Shown piece by piece: positions 63,506 through 64,000 of a DNA stretch of 64,000 bases. The first letter of the stretch is position 1. Each line of letters starts with the position of its first letter. The stretch spans positions 3,093,419-3,157,418 of the forward strand of contig CM030939.1 in the NCBI GenBank assembly GCA_018136815.1, given 5' to 3'. Both the position numbers and the translations under genes were made by a program. Source of the DNA: Isochrysis galbana (taxonomy: Eukaryota; Haptophyta; Isochrysidales; Isochrysidaceae). The notes beneath the pieces are model-generated. The model was given only the letters and a program-made list of their open reading frames with translations, was not told the DNA's origin and made no database searches.

Positions 63506-64000
63506 TCCCCCTCGCAACTCCCCACAACCCACAAGCTCATTGGGGTGAAAACCCAGTTGTTAGTCGCCAATGCAACATGTACATTGAAGACTTACCAGGG
63601 AAAAGCAACGGGGGGGGGGGGGGGAGGGAAGCCTTTGCAGTCGTCCCGTCGAGAGTGAGAGGCCCTTGGGGCTGGCGAGCCTGCCCGAGCATTTCTCCGC
63701 AGAATAAGCGACGGCGCACGGCGCCCGAGGAACCATACTTTGAGAGGGCATTCTCGGGCGAACTTGCGCCGCTCCCTCCGTCCTCCGTTCTTCCGCCTGT
63801 CGCCAGCCTCTCACTCCGCCCGTTTACTAATGTAAGCGTAAGCGGGTCGCGGTGCTACGTGCTACAAGGAGAGCCTATAGAAGTGTTTTCAATCAAGTGG
63901 ACCCCCAAGATGCTCAAATCAAGATCTGAATTTTTGCATGTGTTCATGATGTATGATGTATCCAGAAATGAACAATGGCACCATCTCCTTACTTACATAT
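63506..64000. other. Unassigned window end
   Basis: Contains a G run at 63610-63625. The minus frame at 63560-63814 has no domain. Nothing further supported. Confidence 0.3.

Overview
The window is nuclear DNA from a eukaryotic microalga, most likely one with a plastid of red-algal or secondary origin. Genes are sparse and lie on both strands. Most are split by short introns of about 65-550 bp with GTGAG/GTGCG-type donors and CAG/TAG acceptors. Long one-strand CT or GA tracts precede most start codons. A cytochrome c6 with a lumen-type presequence indicates photosynthesis, and a prenyl diphosphate synthase begins with a signal-peptide-like segment. I cannot name the species. I recognised no rRNA, tRNA or CRISPR array.

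Layout. 0-1 kb: 3' end of a coiled-coil gene (-). 2.2-3.1 kb: PAS-domain gene (+). 6.2-7.4 kb: wax-synthase-like MBOAT acyltransferase (+). 9.3-10.9 kb: repeat-rich, probably organellar RNA-binding protein (+). 11-15.2 kb: transposon zone holding a very young, deleted LTR retrotransposon with target duplications, a Gypsy RNase H relic and a dispersed repeat. 15.4-16.2 kb: two-exon patatin-like lipase (-). 18.1-20.4 kb: five-exon PX-domain protein (-). 21-24.9 kb: dispersed repeats, minisatellites and a large CT/GA microsatellite block. 25.7-27.4 kb: four-exon polyprenyl diphosphate synthase (+). 28-33 kb: mostly repeats, including a solo LTR nested in another repeat. 33.3-34.2 kb: conserved protein of unknown function (-). 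34-40.7 kb: repeats and a LINE reverse transcriptase fragment.

40.8-49.4 kb is the centrepiece: a 16-exon minus-strand gene whose exon phases all agree. It encodes about 1870 residues with a trehalose-6-phosphate synthase (GT20) domain, a trehalose-phosphatase-like HAD domain that has lost its catalytic aspartates and carries large insertions, and then a second, plant-type trehalose-phosphatase domain. 51.6-52.1 kb: cytochrome c6 with an unusual C-terminal tail (+). 52.6-55.7 kb: an inverted repeat pair, a possible small gene, and a 205-bp satellite that seems to start inside that gene's last exon. 57.1-58.1 kb: nucleolar ribosomal-L1-like protein (-). 60.1-62.4 kb: five-exon F-box/RCC1 beta-propeller protein (+).

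The genes look like unrelated housekeeping functions (trehalose metabolism, lipid esters, isoprenoids, ribosome biogenesis, photosynthetic electron transfer, ubiquitin/propeller signalling). No operon-like grouping is expected or seen. Exon models were joined by hand from splice consensus, reading phase and domain continuity; no transcript evidence was available.
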